A stretch of 64,000 nt of DNA from Bacteroides rodentium JCM 16496. Lineage in GTDB: Bacteria; Bacteroidota; Bacteroidia; Bacteroidales; Bacteroidaceae. Under the pieces are notes generated by a model. It was not told the DNA's origin and did no database searches. It was given only the letters and a program-made list of their open reading frames with translations. The translations under genes and the position numbers were made by a program. The stretch spans positions 1 to 64,000 of the forward strand of contig NZ_BAKJ01000009.1 in assembly GCF_000614125.1 (NCBI RefSeq), given 5' to 3'. This document shows positions 49,615 to 58,670 of this stretch, one piece after another; the stretch's first letter is position 1, and every line of letters starts with the position of its first letter.

Positions 49615-49736
49615 GAGCATTGGTTTTCTGTCTGGTTGAAAAATAGGTTTTCGCTGACAAAAGTACTATTTTATTTTCGTAATTCATACGAACAAATGCT
49701 ATTAGCATTTTGTTTCCATATAAAGACAAAATTTAC

Positions 49737-51217
49737 ATGAATATGAAGAATTTAAATAAAACAGACATTGGACTTATCGGTCTGGCTGTGATGGGCGAGA
49801 ATTTGGCTCTCAATATGGCAGATAAGGGATGGAACGTATCGGTGTATAATCGTACGGTTCCGGGAGTGGAAGAAGGGGTGGTGGAACGTTTTGTGAACGG
49901 CCGCGCCAAAGGGAAAAAAATTGAAGGCTATACAGACATAGCCGAATTTGTAACTTCCATTGCCACACCTCGCAAAATAATGATGATGGTTCGTGCCGGC
50001 AGTGCGGTGGATGAGCTGATGGAACAGCTGTTTCCCCATTTGTCCGAAGGGGATATCCTGATTGACGGTGGCAACTCCAATTATGAGGACACCAACCGGC
50101 GTGTGGCATTGGCCGAAAAGAAAGGCTTCCGTTTTGTGGGAGCCGGAGTTTCCGGTGGAGAGGAAGGAGCGCTGAACGGCGCGTCTATCATGCCCGGAGG
50201 CTCTGAAAGCGCCTGGCCTGAGGTGAAGCCTATCCTGCAGAGCATTGCGGCAAAAGCATCTGACGGTACCCCGTGCTGCCAGTGGATTGGTCCTGCCGGT
50301 TCCGGTCATTTCGTCAAGATGATACATAACGGTATCGAATATGGAGATATGCAGCTCATTGCCGAAGCCTATTGGGTAATGAAGAATCTGTTGGGTCTGG
50401 ACAATGAACAGATGGCGGAAATCTTTGCTGATTGGAATGAGGGCAAGTTGCGTAGCTATCTCATTGAAATTACCGCCAACATACTGCGTCATAAGGACAA
50501 ATCGGGAGGTTACCTGATAGACAGGATATTGGATGCTGCCGGACAGAAAGGTACGGGCAAGTGGTCTGTCATCAATGCGATGGAGCTGGGCATGCCGCTG
50601 GGGCTGATTGCTACGGCGGTGTTCGAACGTAGTTTGTCGGCACAGAAGGCTTGCGCGAAACGGCTTCCAAGCAATTTGTATGCCGACGCTCGCAGGCGGT
50701 GTACAACAAGTCGGAGCTGGTGAAGGATATCTATTCCGCACTCTATGCTTCCAAATTAGTGTCATATGCTCAGGGATTCGCCGTGTTGCAGCGTGCATCC
50801 GATGCCTTTGCCTGGAACCTCGATTTGGCATCCATCGCCCGCATGTGGCGGGGCGGCTGCATCATCCGTAGTATTTTCCTGAACGACATAGCTACGGCTT
50901 TCGAGGCTAAAGACAAGCCCAAACATCTGCTGTTGGCACCTTATTTCAAAAATGAAATGCAGCTGTTGCTTTCCGGCTGGAAACATCTGGTGGCACAATC
51001 CATGAAAGAGGAACTTCCGGTGCCTGCATTCTCGTCCGCCTTGAATTATTTCTATTCGCTGGTGTCTGCCAAGCTGCCTGCCAATATGATTCAGGCGCAA
51101 CGTGACTACTTTGGTGCGCATACCTTTGAAAGGACAGACGAGTTGCGTGGACAGTTTTTCCATGAAAATTGGACGGGACACGGAGGGGATACAAAATCGG
51201 GTACGTACAATGTGTGA
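49737..51217 (+). CDS. gnd: 6-phosphogluconate dehydrogenase, decarboxylating (frameshifted in this assembly)
   Basis: About 493 residues after repair, making ribulose-5-phosphate, CO2 and NADPH. The N-terminal GLIGLAVMGENLALNMADKG is the coenzyme-binding motif. VSGGEEGALNGASIMPGG and the catalytic HNGIEYGDMQLIAE are present. The frame breaks at 50648-50649: SLSAQKA continues out of frame, while LRETASKQFVCRRSQA runs in the next frame; GGG reads GG. It opens a gnd-zwf-pgl operon. Confidence 0.95.
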
Positions 51218-51233
51218 GAAAGGAGAGAAGATG

Positions 51234-52730
51234 ATGAAGAAATTAGTGATTGTCATATTCGGCGCTTCGGGCGATTTGACGAAGCGCAAACTGATGCCGG
51301 CGCTCTACACCTTATATAGTGGCGGGCGGTTGCCGGAAGGATTCTCCATTCTGGGGATAGGACGCACCGGGTATACGGATGCCCGTTACCAAGAATATAT
51401 AATGAGTGAACTGGGTAAGTTCGTAGCTTCCAAAGAGCAGGTGGAAGATAAAATGAAGGATTTTTGCAGCCATCTGCATTACCAGACATTGGATCCCGCC
51501 GAAGTTGAAGGCTATCATCTGCTGGACGGACGTTTGCAAGAGTTTACCGGTGAGAAGAAACCGGACAACCTGCTGTTCTATCTGGCTACTCCACCTTCCT
51601 TGTACGGTGTCATTCCCTTGCACTTGAAGGCGGTCGGTCTGAACCGCCCTGATACGCGTATCATCGTTGAAAAGCCGTTCGGTTACGATTTGGAGTCAGC
51701 CAGAAAGCTGAATAGCATTTATGCTTCCGTTTTCAAGGAGCATCAGATTTACCGCATCGACCATTTTCTGGGTAAGGAAACGGCGCAGAACATTCTCGCC
51801 TTCCGTTTTGCCAACGGAATCTTCGAACCGCTATGGAACCGTAATTATATAGACTATGTGGAGATTACAGCCGTAGAGAATCTGGGTATCGAAGGGCGTG
51901 GCGGATTCTATGAAGGTGCCGGGGCCCTGCGCGATATGGTACAGAACCACCTCATACAGCTTGTGGCACTCACTGCATTGGAACCGCCTGCCGTTTTCAA
52001 TGCCGATAATTTCCGCAACGAGGTGGTGAAGGTCTATGAGTCATTGGCTCCCTTGACAGAGGAGGATTTGGAGGAACACATTGTTCGCGGACAATATACG
52101 GCTTCGGGCTCGAAAGCCGGGTATAGGGAAGAGAAGAACGTGGCACCTGATTCGCGTACCGAAACGTATATTGCCATGAAAATCGGTATCAACAACTGGC
52201 GGTGGAAGGGTGTTCCTTTCTATATCCGTACCGGCAAGCAGATGCCGACCAAGGTGACTGAGATTGTTGTGCATTTCCGTGAGACGCCCCATCAGATGTT
52301 CCGTTGCGAGGGTGGACATTGTCCCCGTGCGAATAAGCTGATTCTCCGCTTGCAACCCAATGAAGGCATTGTGCTGAAATTCGGCATGAAGACTCCCGGA
52401 CCGGGATTTGACGTGAAGCAGGTGATGATGGACTTCAGTTATGACCAGTTGGGCGGGTTGCCTACCGGCGATGCCTATGCCCGTCTGATAGAGGACTGCA
52501 TACAAGGTGACCCTACACTCTTTACCCGCAGCGACGCGGTAGAGGCTTCATGGCGCTTTTTCAATCCCGTGTTGCGCTATTGGAAAGAGCATCCGGATGC
52601 TCCTTTGTATGGGTATCCCGTAGGTACGTGGGGACCTTTGGAAAGTGAAGCGATGATGCGCGAACATGGTGCTGAGTGGACCAATCCGTGTAAGAATTTG
52701 ACTAATACAGATGAATATTGCGAGTTATGA
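51234..52730 (+). CDS. zwf: Glucose-6-phosphate 1-dehydrogenase
   Basis: 498-residue enzyme, first step of the oxidative pentose phosphate pathway. IFGASGDLTKRKLMPALY is the NADP-binding motif, EKPFGYDLESA and RIDHFLGKETAQNI hold the catalytic His. Start at 51234, or 51231 next to it, is preceded by AAAGGAGAG, a fair ribosome-binding site. It is 16 bp after gnd and overlaps pgl by four bases. Confidence 0.97.
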   Translation: MKKLVIVIFGASGDLTKRKLMPALYTLYSGGRLPEGFSILGIGRTGYTDARYQEYIMSELGKFVASKEQVEDKMKDFCSHLHYQTLDPAEVEGYHLLDGRLQEFTGEKKPDNLLFYLATPPSLYGVIPLHLKAVGLNRPDTRIIVEKPFGYDLESARKLNSIYASVFKEHQIYRIDHFLGKETAQNILAFRFANGIFEPLWNRNYIDYVEITAVENLGIEGRGGFYEGAGALRDMVQNHLIQLVALTALEPPAVFNADNFRNEVVKVYESLAPLTEEDLEEHIVRGQYTASGSKAGYREEKNVAPDSRTETYIAMKIGINNWRWKGVPFYIRTGKQMPTKVTEIVVHFRETPHQMFRCEGGHCPRANKLILRLQPNEGIVLKFGMKTPGPGFDVKQVMMDFSYDQLGGLPTGDAYARLIEDCIQGDPTLFTRSDAVEASWRFFNPVLRYWKEHPDAPLYGYPVGTWGPLESEAMMREHGAEWTNPCKNLTNTDEYCEL

Positions 52731-53533
52731 AAAGTTATGTTTATCATTCGGCTACAGCTACGGCACATGCGTTGATTGAGCATTTGATTGCGATGATGGA
52801 GCGTGAGCCGGAAAAGACCTTTTATTTTGCATTCAGCGGGGGAAGTACTCCTTCGCTGATGTTTGACATTTGGGCCAACGAGTACAAGGAGGTGACTCCT
52901 TGGATGCGGATGCGGATTTATTGGGTGGATGAGCGGTGTGTGCCGGCAGAGGATTATGAGAGCAATTATGGTACCATGCGCCGTTTGCTGTTGGATGAAG
53001 TGGGCATGCCCGATGAATACGTTTACCCTATTTATGGAGTGAACCGCCCGGAGGTTGAAGCCAAGAACTATTCGACGCTGGTTTGCCGCACGGTTCCGCT
53101 TTTTGGGGGCTTCCCGGCCTTCGATGTCGTTTTGCTCGGTGCCGGAGACGACGGGCATACCTCCTCTATCTTTCCGGGGCAGGAACATCTGCTTTCTTCC
53201 TTTCATCCTTATGAGGTGAGTGTCAATCCCTATAATGGGCAGAGACGCATAGCCATGACCGGCTGCCTTTTGTTTGCTGCGAAGAATCTTATTTTCTTTG
53301 TTACCGGCAAGAATAAGGCGGATGTGGTCCGCGATATTCTTGATTCCGGGGATACCGGTCCGGCAGCTTATGTGGCCCACCATGCCGAGCGTGTGGAATT
53401 GTTCCTCGATGCTCAGGCCAATGGCGGGGAAAATGTCTACTTAGATGTGCCGCTCTCCAGAATGCTTACGATGGAGAATAATGTAAAGCAGATGCCTCCC
53501 AAACCAGCCAGTACACGTGCAGGTACAAAATAG
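52727..53533 (+). CDS. pgl: 6-phosphogluconolactonase (C-terminus doubtful)
   Basis: DevB-type lactonase that opens the gluconolactone made by Zwf. FAFSGGSTPSLMFD, WVDERCVP and LGAGDDGHTSSIFPG are family motifs. ATG 52727 overlaps the zwf stop (ATGA), indicating translational coupling. As read, it has 268 residues, about 30 more than relatives, and the extra residues after about 53420 overlap the end of the convergent DUF2776 gene by 97 bp. A small indel near 53420 would give NGGKMST and a stop at 53444, so the tail may be an artefact. Confidence 0.92.
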   Translation: MKSYVYHSATATAHALIEHLIAMMEREPEKTFYFAFSGGSTPSLMFDIWANEYKEVTPWMRMRIYWVDERCVPAEDYESNYGTMRRLLLDEVGMPDEYVYPIYGVNRPEVEAKNYSTLVCRTVPLFGGFPAFDVVLLGAGDDGHTSSIFPGQEHLLSSFHPYEVSVNPYNGQRRIAMTGCLLFAAKNLIFFVTGKNKADVVRDILDSGDTGPAAYVAHHAERVELFLDAQANGGENVYLDVPLSRMLTMENNVKQMPPKPASTRAGTK

Positions 53534-54480
53534 GCATTGTGCAGGCTTGCCATCTCAAACAGAAAGGCGGAGAGAAACAGACAGGTTAGGGCCGTGAAGA
53601 CCGGAATCAGCGGGATGCGGTTGGCCAGCTTGAAAGTGTTCCGCCAGATGGCGGCAAGCAGGATGACTTTGCTGGAAATGCTGTAGCATACCAGTCCCAG
53701 GCCTATCATAATATATCCTGTGGAGGAGAGTGCCGGATTGCTGTTGGTCAAGACCAGAAGTCCCCAGAGAATGCTGATGCTGCCCATTATCAAAACAAGG
53801 GCCGGCCACCGTTTCCGTTCAGCCTTTGTATAGTTGTTGCGTATCTGGCGGACGATGGTTGCAACCAGCGCCACCAGGCTGGAACAGATACAAGCAAGTC
53901 CTGCCATGACATGGCCTGCTACATAATATGCATTGTGCTCGCTGCTTTTTGACAATAGCCAGAAGGCCCATATCCATGCCATTACTGCCATAAGGGTGGC
54001 AACTGCTATCAGGATATATCCCTGGGAAGAATTGAATGCATCGGCAGGTTGTAGCTGGTCGGTACGTTCCGAGTTGGCGGGAATGAGGGTGAAGCGGGTG
54101 GAGGCTGTGGCTGTGGTAGCTACACAAGCTGTGATGAAACCGACTCCGCAAATCACGTGTCCTGCTACGAAATTGCTTGCCGTGGCAGCTTCGTGCATAT
54201 AATTCCAACCATAGATTACTGTGAGTACGGCTGCCAGGTAACCGATAACCGGAAGTGCATATCGGGCTACCGGATTGTAGGTATGAATAATTTGTCTAAT
54301 GATTGTTGCCGCTGTGGCGAACAAGGCAATGCAAATCATCCCTAAGGAAAATACTACCGGACCGGCCACAAATTTTGCCGAGTCCAGTCCTTCGTGGAGC
54401 ACAAAGGCTCCGTAGCCGAAACAGAAAAGGGCCATCAACAAGGGTATGGCCCTGAAAAGAATACTGATACCGTAATTCAT
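53437..54480 (-). CDS. YhiM-like DUF2776 inner-membrane protein
   Basis: 347 residues with about ten transmembrane helices arranged in three related units. Each has an N/YxVAGHV-like motif (FVAGPVVFSLGMICIALF, FVAGHVICGVGFITACVA, YVAGHVMAGLACICSSLV, FVPARVLAGLGGICFTLF). This matches E. coli YhiM, linked to acid survival; function in Bacteroides is unknown. It is monocistronic and converges on pgl with a 97-bp overlap. Confidence 0.8.
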   Translation of the reverse strand: MNYGISILFRAIPLLMALFCFGYGAFVLHEGLDSAKFVAGPVVFSLGMICIALFATAATIIRQIIHTYNPVARYALPVIGYLAAVLTVIYGWNYMHEAATASNFVAGHVICGVGFITACVATTATASTRFTLIPANSERTDQLQPADAFNSSQGYILIAVATLMAVMAWIWAFWLLSKSSEHNAYYVAGHVMAGLACICSSLVALVATIVRQIRNNYTKAERKRWPALVLIMGSISILWGLLVLTNSNPALSSTGYIMIGLGLVCYSISSKVILLAAIWRNTFKLANRIPLIPVFTALTCLFLSAFLFEMASLHNAYFVPARVLAGLGGICFTLFSIVSILESGTSK

Positions 54481-54579
54481 AACTGTTGTTTTTAGAGTTT
54501 CCCCTTCAAACAGCGTTTCTGCGGCTTTGTTCCTCCTTTTAAGATTTATTTGTGATGAGAAGTGCTTGTCTGTCCGTAT

Positions 54580-55223
54580 TTAGGGAGCCAGCCTCTCCTT
54601 TTTCCAGCTGCCATCCGCTTGTTGGGAATAGAGGAAACGGTCGTGTAGCCTGCTTTCCCGTCCTTGCCAGAATTCAAAACGGAAAGGGGTGACGGCAAAA
54701 CCTCCCCAGTTGTCGGGACGTTTGATACTTTGCCCTACCCATGTTGCCGCTTCGCGGACGAACGCGCGCATTATTTCCATACGGCTGCCGATGACGTGAC
54801 TTTGGGGTGAAATCCTCGCCCCGATTTTACTTTTGTAAGGCCTGCTTGCAAAATAGGCGTCAGAATCGGCAGGAGCGCATCTTTCAGCTTTTCCTTCAAT
54901 GTGTATTTGCCTTTCCAGTTTGTGCCATACGAAAGATAAGGATATATACGGATTTGCAGTCAGCTGCCGGCCTTTTCTGCTTTCGTAGTTGGTGAAGAAA
55001 ATGAACCGGCCATTTTCCACCCCTTTCAGCAACACTGTGCGTGTAGAGGGATGTCCGTCTGTCGAGACTGTAGCTACTGTCATGGCGGTGGGCTCGTACT
55101 CATCACTATGGATAGCATCGTTCAGCCAATGGTCGAATTGCTCAAAGGGATTGTCGTTGAGGTTACCCGGCGTCAGCTGCCTTTCTTATATTCTCTTCTG
55201 ATGTCAAAGAGTTTTGATTTCAT
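54580..55223 (-). CDS. pdxH: Pyridoxamine 5'-phosphate oxidase (frameshifted in this assembly)
   Basis: FMN enzyme, 214 residues after repair, that oxidises pyridoxine or pyridoxamine phosphate to pyridoxal phosphate. The N-terminus MKSKLFDIRREYKKG is followed, in the next frame, by QLTPGNLNDNPFEQFDHWL. The FMN-binding RTVLLKGVENGRFIFFTNYESRKG and the C-terminal RLHDRFLY are present. The break at 55190-55191 is explained by one lost base in a CCC run (GGG on the coding strand). ATG at 55223. Confidence 0.93.
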
Positions 55224-55354
55224 TATCGTGTGGTTTTATCAGGAATGATATATTGTTTTTCTATGTAACAGTCTGAGAGGGCTGAATGTTTTTGTTTTTC
55301 TGCGGAAAGAAAAATATGGAAGAAGGAAATGGCTGTGTTGATACTTAAAAAATG

Positions 55355-55482
55355 GGGGTATGTCAAAATTCACCACAGATTACACGGATTAACACAGAAT
55401 GAGCTTAATCGACAGATAATCAAAGATGCTTATCTGTGCAAATCTGTGTAATCTGTGGTGAATACCAGTTTCGACACACCCT
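55355..55482. repeat. MITE-like inverted-repeat element, copy C
   Basis: Reverse orientation relative to the element at 10592-10736, with the same asymmetric centre. The 22-bp arms are at 55369-55390 and 55441-55462 (one mismatch); outer ends are GGGTATGTC and GACACACCC. The remainder of 55224-55538 holds no gene. It lies between pdxH and tonB, both on the minus strand. Confidence 0.8.
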
Positions 55483-55538
55483 CGGATATTGGAGATTACC
55501 TTATGAAGACAAGTGGAAAGTGGACACTGGCATGTCTG

Positions 55539-56225
55539 CTATTGTAATTTAAACATTACGGGAACTGTGAATTTACAACGGACCGGTTTGCCTCGTTGCT
55601 CACCGGGTTTCCATTTGGGCATGGTGGAAATCACACGGATAGCTTCTTTGTCCAGATAGGGATCTACGCCTCTTACTACTTTTACATCTACGATGCTGCC
55701 GTCTTTGTTGACAACAAATTGTACTATTACGCGCCCCTGGGTTCCGGTCTCTTGTGCAATAGTCGGGTATTTTATACTCTTACCCAGATATTGTATCAGA
55801 CTCATGCCATTATAAGAAAACTCGGGATTCTTCTCTACAACTTCAAAAATCTCATCCTCTACCGGAATCTCTTCATCTACGGTTGGAGATATGGGTTTGA
55901 TGATTACAGCTTCACCGATTTCTTCGGAAGAGGCAATGGTTGTTTCTTTCACATTGTCATTATCATCCACAATTGTCAATACTTCGGCAATTGCAGGAGC
56001 TTGAGGGGGTGGTGGAGCTACTAATTCGGGTTGCTCCGTGATAGGAATTTCAATTTCCTGCTCAAATACGTTCTCGGTAATAGCACCGCTCATGTCAATC
56101 CTAACATCACGCTTCGACCATTCAAATGCAACGAACATGAAGACCAGCACAATTACATAACCTACAAGTAGCCAACTTGACTTCTTGTTTTCCAGGCTTG
56201 CTTTGGATGTTTTCTTGATTTCCAT
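55539..56225 (-). CDS. tonB: Energy transducer TonB
   Basis: 228-residue TonB protein. One N-terminal helix (WLLVGYVIVLVFMFVAFEW, about 18-36) anchors it in the inner membrane. A Pro/Glu-rich periplasmic spacer (EQPELVAPPPPQAP) follows, with the C-terminal TonB domain (about 140-228; YPTIAQETGTQGRVIVQFVV, RVISTMPKWKPGEQRGKPV). No ExbB/ExbD neighbour is present. It energises outer-membrane receptors such as the one at 43768-46179, though the pairing is not proven. Confidence 0.93.
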   Translation of the reverse strand: MEIKKTSKASLENKKSSWLLVGYVIVLVFMFVAFEWSKRDVRIDMSGAITENVFEQEIEIPITEQPELVAPPPPQAPAIAEVLTIVDDNDNVKETTIASSEEIGEAVIIKPISPTVDEEIPVEDEIFEVVEKNPEFSYNGMSLIQYLGKSIKYPTIAQETGTQGRVIVQFVVNKDGSIVDVKVVRGVDPYLDKEAIRVISTMPKWKPGEQRGKPVRCKFTVPVMFKLQ

Positions 56226-56435
56226 AATTTACAAGATTATTACCGTATAATGGTTGTCGCGAAACTAACATTATACAGATGTGATTAGTAAAATCATAAA
56301 ACATGCGTGCCCACTTGTTTCTGTATTAAAGATAAGAAAATGAATGTTATGTTGGTGTTTGATATGTAGTTATATATAATTTTTTAAATTTGCTTTGATA
56401 ATTTTTCTGCTTGTGGATTAAATAGTGTTGATATG

Positions 56436-56475
56436 TAAAAAGCACTTCCAACGTTCGCTTACGGAGGAAGTGCTT
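56436..56475 (-). terminator. Terminator of the LytTR regulator gene
   Basis: AAGCACTTCC (56440-56449) pairs perfectly with GGAAGTGCTT (56466-56475); on the minus strand it is followed by TTTTTAC. The rest of 56226-56637 is AT-rich; a small dyad (AATCGACG/CGTCGAT type) lies near 56596-56640 and no gene is seen. Confidence 0.8.
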
Positions 56476-56637
56476 CACACAAAAACTAAACTAGACTTAA
56501 CTAAACTATTCTATTGGGGGAGTTTCACAACTCCTATCTGTTCGGTGCAAAGATAAAAAAACATATTTTAATATGCAAAAGGATTCTATAATAAATCGAC
56601 GTTTTTTCCGATTTTATCGACGGATTGGTCGATTTTT

Positions 56638-57339
56638 TTAGCTTCTTTGGTCTAAAAATTCTTGAAAAGCTTGTTTATAGCTGTCACTTATCGGGATGTA
56701 ATTCTTTCCGAACACGATGCGGCCACGGTCTATAATACGTATTTTATCCTTCTGAACAATGTAGGAACGGTGGACGCGCATGAAACGCGAAGCAGGCAGA
56801 AGTTCCTCCATTGCCTTCATGCTCATGAGAGACAAGATAGGCTTGGGAGAATCCTCCTCGTAGATTTTGAGATAGTCTTTCAGCCCCTCTATGTACAGAA
56901 TTTTACTCAGTTCGATTTGCACCAGCTTATACTCGCTCTTTACGAAGATGCTCTGAATCTCTTCCTTGGGCTGTTGCAGCAATTCGAACCATTGCACAGC
57001 CTTGTTGGCAGCCTGCAGAAAGTCGACGTAGGAGATGGGTTTCAGCAGGTAGTCCAGCGCATTGACTTTGTAGCCGTCTATGGCATACTGGTCGAAGGCG
57101 GTGGTAAAGACAATGCGGGTGCTGGAATCGACCATCTTCGAAAATTCCAGTCCGTTCAGTTCGGGCATCTGGATGTCTAGGAAAAGCAGGTCGATGTGCT
57201 TCTCGGGCAACTCCTTGATGGCTTGCACGGCACTGGAGTATTTACCGACCAACTCCAGAAACGGGGTCTTGTTGACGTAGCTTTCCAGCAACCCCAGGGC
57301 GAGGGGCTCGTCGTCTACAATGGCGCACTTCAGATTCAT
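56638..57339 (-). CDS. LytTR-family response regulator
   Basis: 233 residues. The receiver domain (1-120) has acidic IVDDEP, phosphoacceptor Asp55 in LFLDIQMPELNG and Lys in LLKPIS. The C-terminal LytTR DNA-binding domain (about 135-230) has IFVKSEYKLVQIELSKILYIEG-type residues and RFMRVHRSYIV. It overlaps the upstream sensor gene by four bases (ATGA), so the two are translationally coupled. The target genes are unknown; the adjacent efflux operon is a candidate. Confidence 0.93.
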   Translation of the reverse strand: MNLKCAIVDDEPLALGLLESYVNKTPFLELVGKYSSAVQAIKELPEKHIDLLFLDIQMPELNGLEFSKMVDSSTRIVFTTAFDQYAIDGYKVNALDYLLKPISYVDFLQAANKAVQWFELLQQPKEEIQSIFVKSEYKLVQIELSKILYIEGLKDYLKIYEEDSPKPILSLMSMKAMEELLPASRFMRVHRSYIVQKDKIRIIDRGRIVFGKNYIPISDSYKQAFQEFLDQRS

Positions 57340-58403
57340 ATCTTTATAATTAAAATAGATTTATACTCTTTCATGTCCTCACTCACTCCTTGCTGCCAGT
57401 CGTAATGGCCGGGATAGGTCAGCTCCAGACGCTTGCGCACTTGTTCCAGCCCGATGCCGCTTCCACTCTTGTCTGCCACGCTTTTGGGATGATAGCTGTT
57501 GGTTATTTCGCAACGTATCTCTCCGGGGCTTTCACTGAAGTGGATACGGATAAAGCTGGGCTCGGTGGGGGAGATGCCATGCTTGAAGGCATTCTCTATG
57601 AGGGAAATAAAGATGAGCGGAGCTATTTCAGTACGGCTGTCCGGTCGGACGTCTATCTTTGTTTCCACACGGACGTTGGCGGAGAGGCGGATGCGCATTA
57701 GTTCGATGTAGTTGCGGATGAAGTCCATCTCCTTGTCCAGGGTGACGAAGTTCTGCTGATTGTCATACAGCACATGGCGCAGCAGCCGGCTCAGTTCCTG
57801 CACGGCAGTTTGTGCTTTGTCGGCATCGAAGGCGATGAGGGCGTAGATGTTGTTCAGCGTATTGAGCAGGAAGTGCGGGTTGAGCTGGTTACGCAGGTTC
57901 TTCAACTCGGCTTCCGTGCGGCTTTTCTCGGCTTCCCGGCGGGCGGCGTCCATCTGCGTCCAGCGGCGGCTTAGCTTGATGGCAGCGCTAAGGCCGGCAG
58001 TGAGAATCATGGTCGAGACGTCGCGCAAGATGAATATCCATTTGGGAGGACCCATGTGCTGACCGTCATCATCGCTGCGCAGATGGTTCTGGAATGTGTA
58101 TTCTTGCCAAAGGTGGGCGCCGGTGGTAATGCAGATGATGAGCAGTGTGTTCAGCAGGAGATATTGCCGGATGCGTCCCTCGAACAAGTAGCGGGGAATG
58201 AGGAGGCAGTAGTTGATGTAGAATACAAGGAAGAACGAGAGGGTGCTGCTGCTACCGTGGCGCAGATAGTCCGCGAGGCTGATGTTGAAACCGCTGCGTG
58301 TCATCATCAGAAAGGGGAAGCCGATGACGATACCCCAGACAATGATGTGTATCAGGGTTTCGATGCCGCGGCGGCGTGGGTTAGGGAGCTGTTGTTTCAT
58401 CAT
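57336..58403 (-). CDS. LytS/YehU-type sensor histidine kinase
   Basis: 355 residues with four N-terminal transmembrane helices (about 17-35, 52-70, 80-96, 122-143) and no separate input domain. The kinase domain has phosphoacceptor His177 in LRNQLNPHFLLNTLNNI, the N-box LIFISLIENAFKHGI and the G-box SGIGLEQVRKRLEL. It forms a two-component pair with the LytTR regulator. Start ATG 58403 or 58400. Two phased repeat arrays lie directly upstream. Confidence 0.92.
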   Translation of the reverse strand: MMKQQLPNPRRRGIETLIHIIVWGIVIGFPFLMMTRSGFNISLADYLRHGSSSTLSFFLVFYINYCLLIPRYLFEGRIRQYLLLNTLLIICITTGAHLWQEYTFQNHLRSDDDGQHMGPPKWIFILRDVSTMILTAGLSAAIKLSRRWTQMDAARREAEKSRTEAELKNLRNQLNPHFLLNTLNNIYALIAFDADKAQTAVQELSRLLRHVLYDNQQNFVTLDKEMDFIRNYIELMRIRLSANVRVETKIDVRPDSRTEIAPLIFISLIENAFKHGISPTEPSFIRIHFSESPGEIRCEITNSYHPKSVADKSGSGIGLEQVRKRLELTYPGHYDWQQGVSEDMKEYKSILIIKI

Positions 58404-58448
58404 GATACAAAGATACGGATTTTAATGGATATTGGAAATATCCGCTGC

Positions 58449-58545
58449 CTGCGAAGCAAATCTCTGTTCGCAGGTTGCGGATAAGCGTTTCCAGGTTGCG
58501 GATATGTATCCCAAGCTTGCGGATGTCTATCCCAAAGCTTGGGAT
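58449..58545. repeat. Phased dyad array upstream of the sensor kinase (array 5a)
   Basis: Units of the form ATCCCAAGCTTGCGGAT; TTGCGGAT or TTGGGAT starts at 58475, 58496, 58517 and 58539, spaced 21, 21 and 22 bp. A diverged unit lies near 58449. The last unit, ATCCCAAAGCTTGGGAT, is an almost perfect palindrome. Confidence 0.7.
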
Positions 58546-58565
58546 AGAGATTATCCTTAATTCGG

Positions 58566-58632
58566 CATAACTTTTCTCTTTATTGGCAGAAAGTTTTTTC
58601 TTAATACTTAGAAAGTTTTTCTTTAATACTTA
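58566..58632. repeat. 22-bp array with AGAAA/TTTCT dyad (array 5b)
   Basis: Units of exactly 22 bp start at 58566, 58588 and 58610; the last two are nearly identical (AGAAAGTTTTTTCTTAATAC). Each carries an AGAAA-to-TTTCT dyad. It follows array 5a and ends 39 bp before the stop of the ABC permease gene. Confidence 0.65.
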
Positions 58633-58670
58633 GGATGTGTTTTGATAACTTCTGGCAAGAGGGAGATAGG

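Noticed and set aside
56580..56640. Attachment site or origin at the AATCGACG dyad
   Set aside because: Short dyad only, no integrase, no DnaA boxes and no duplicated half-site found.
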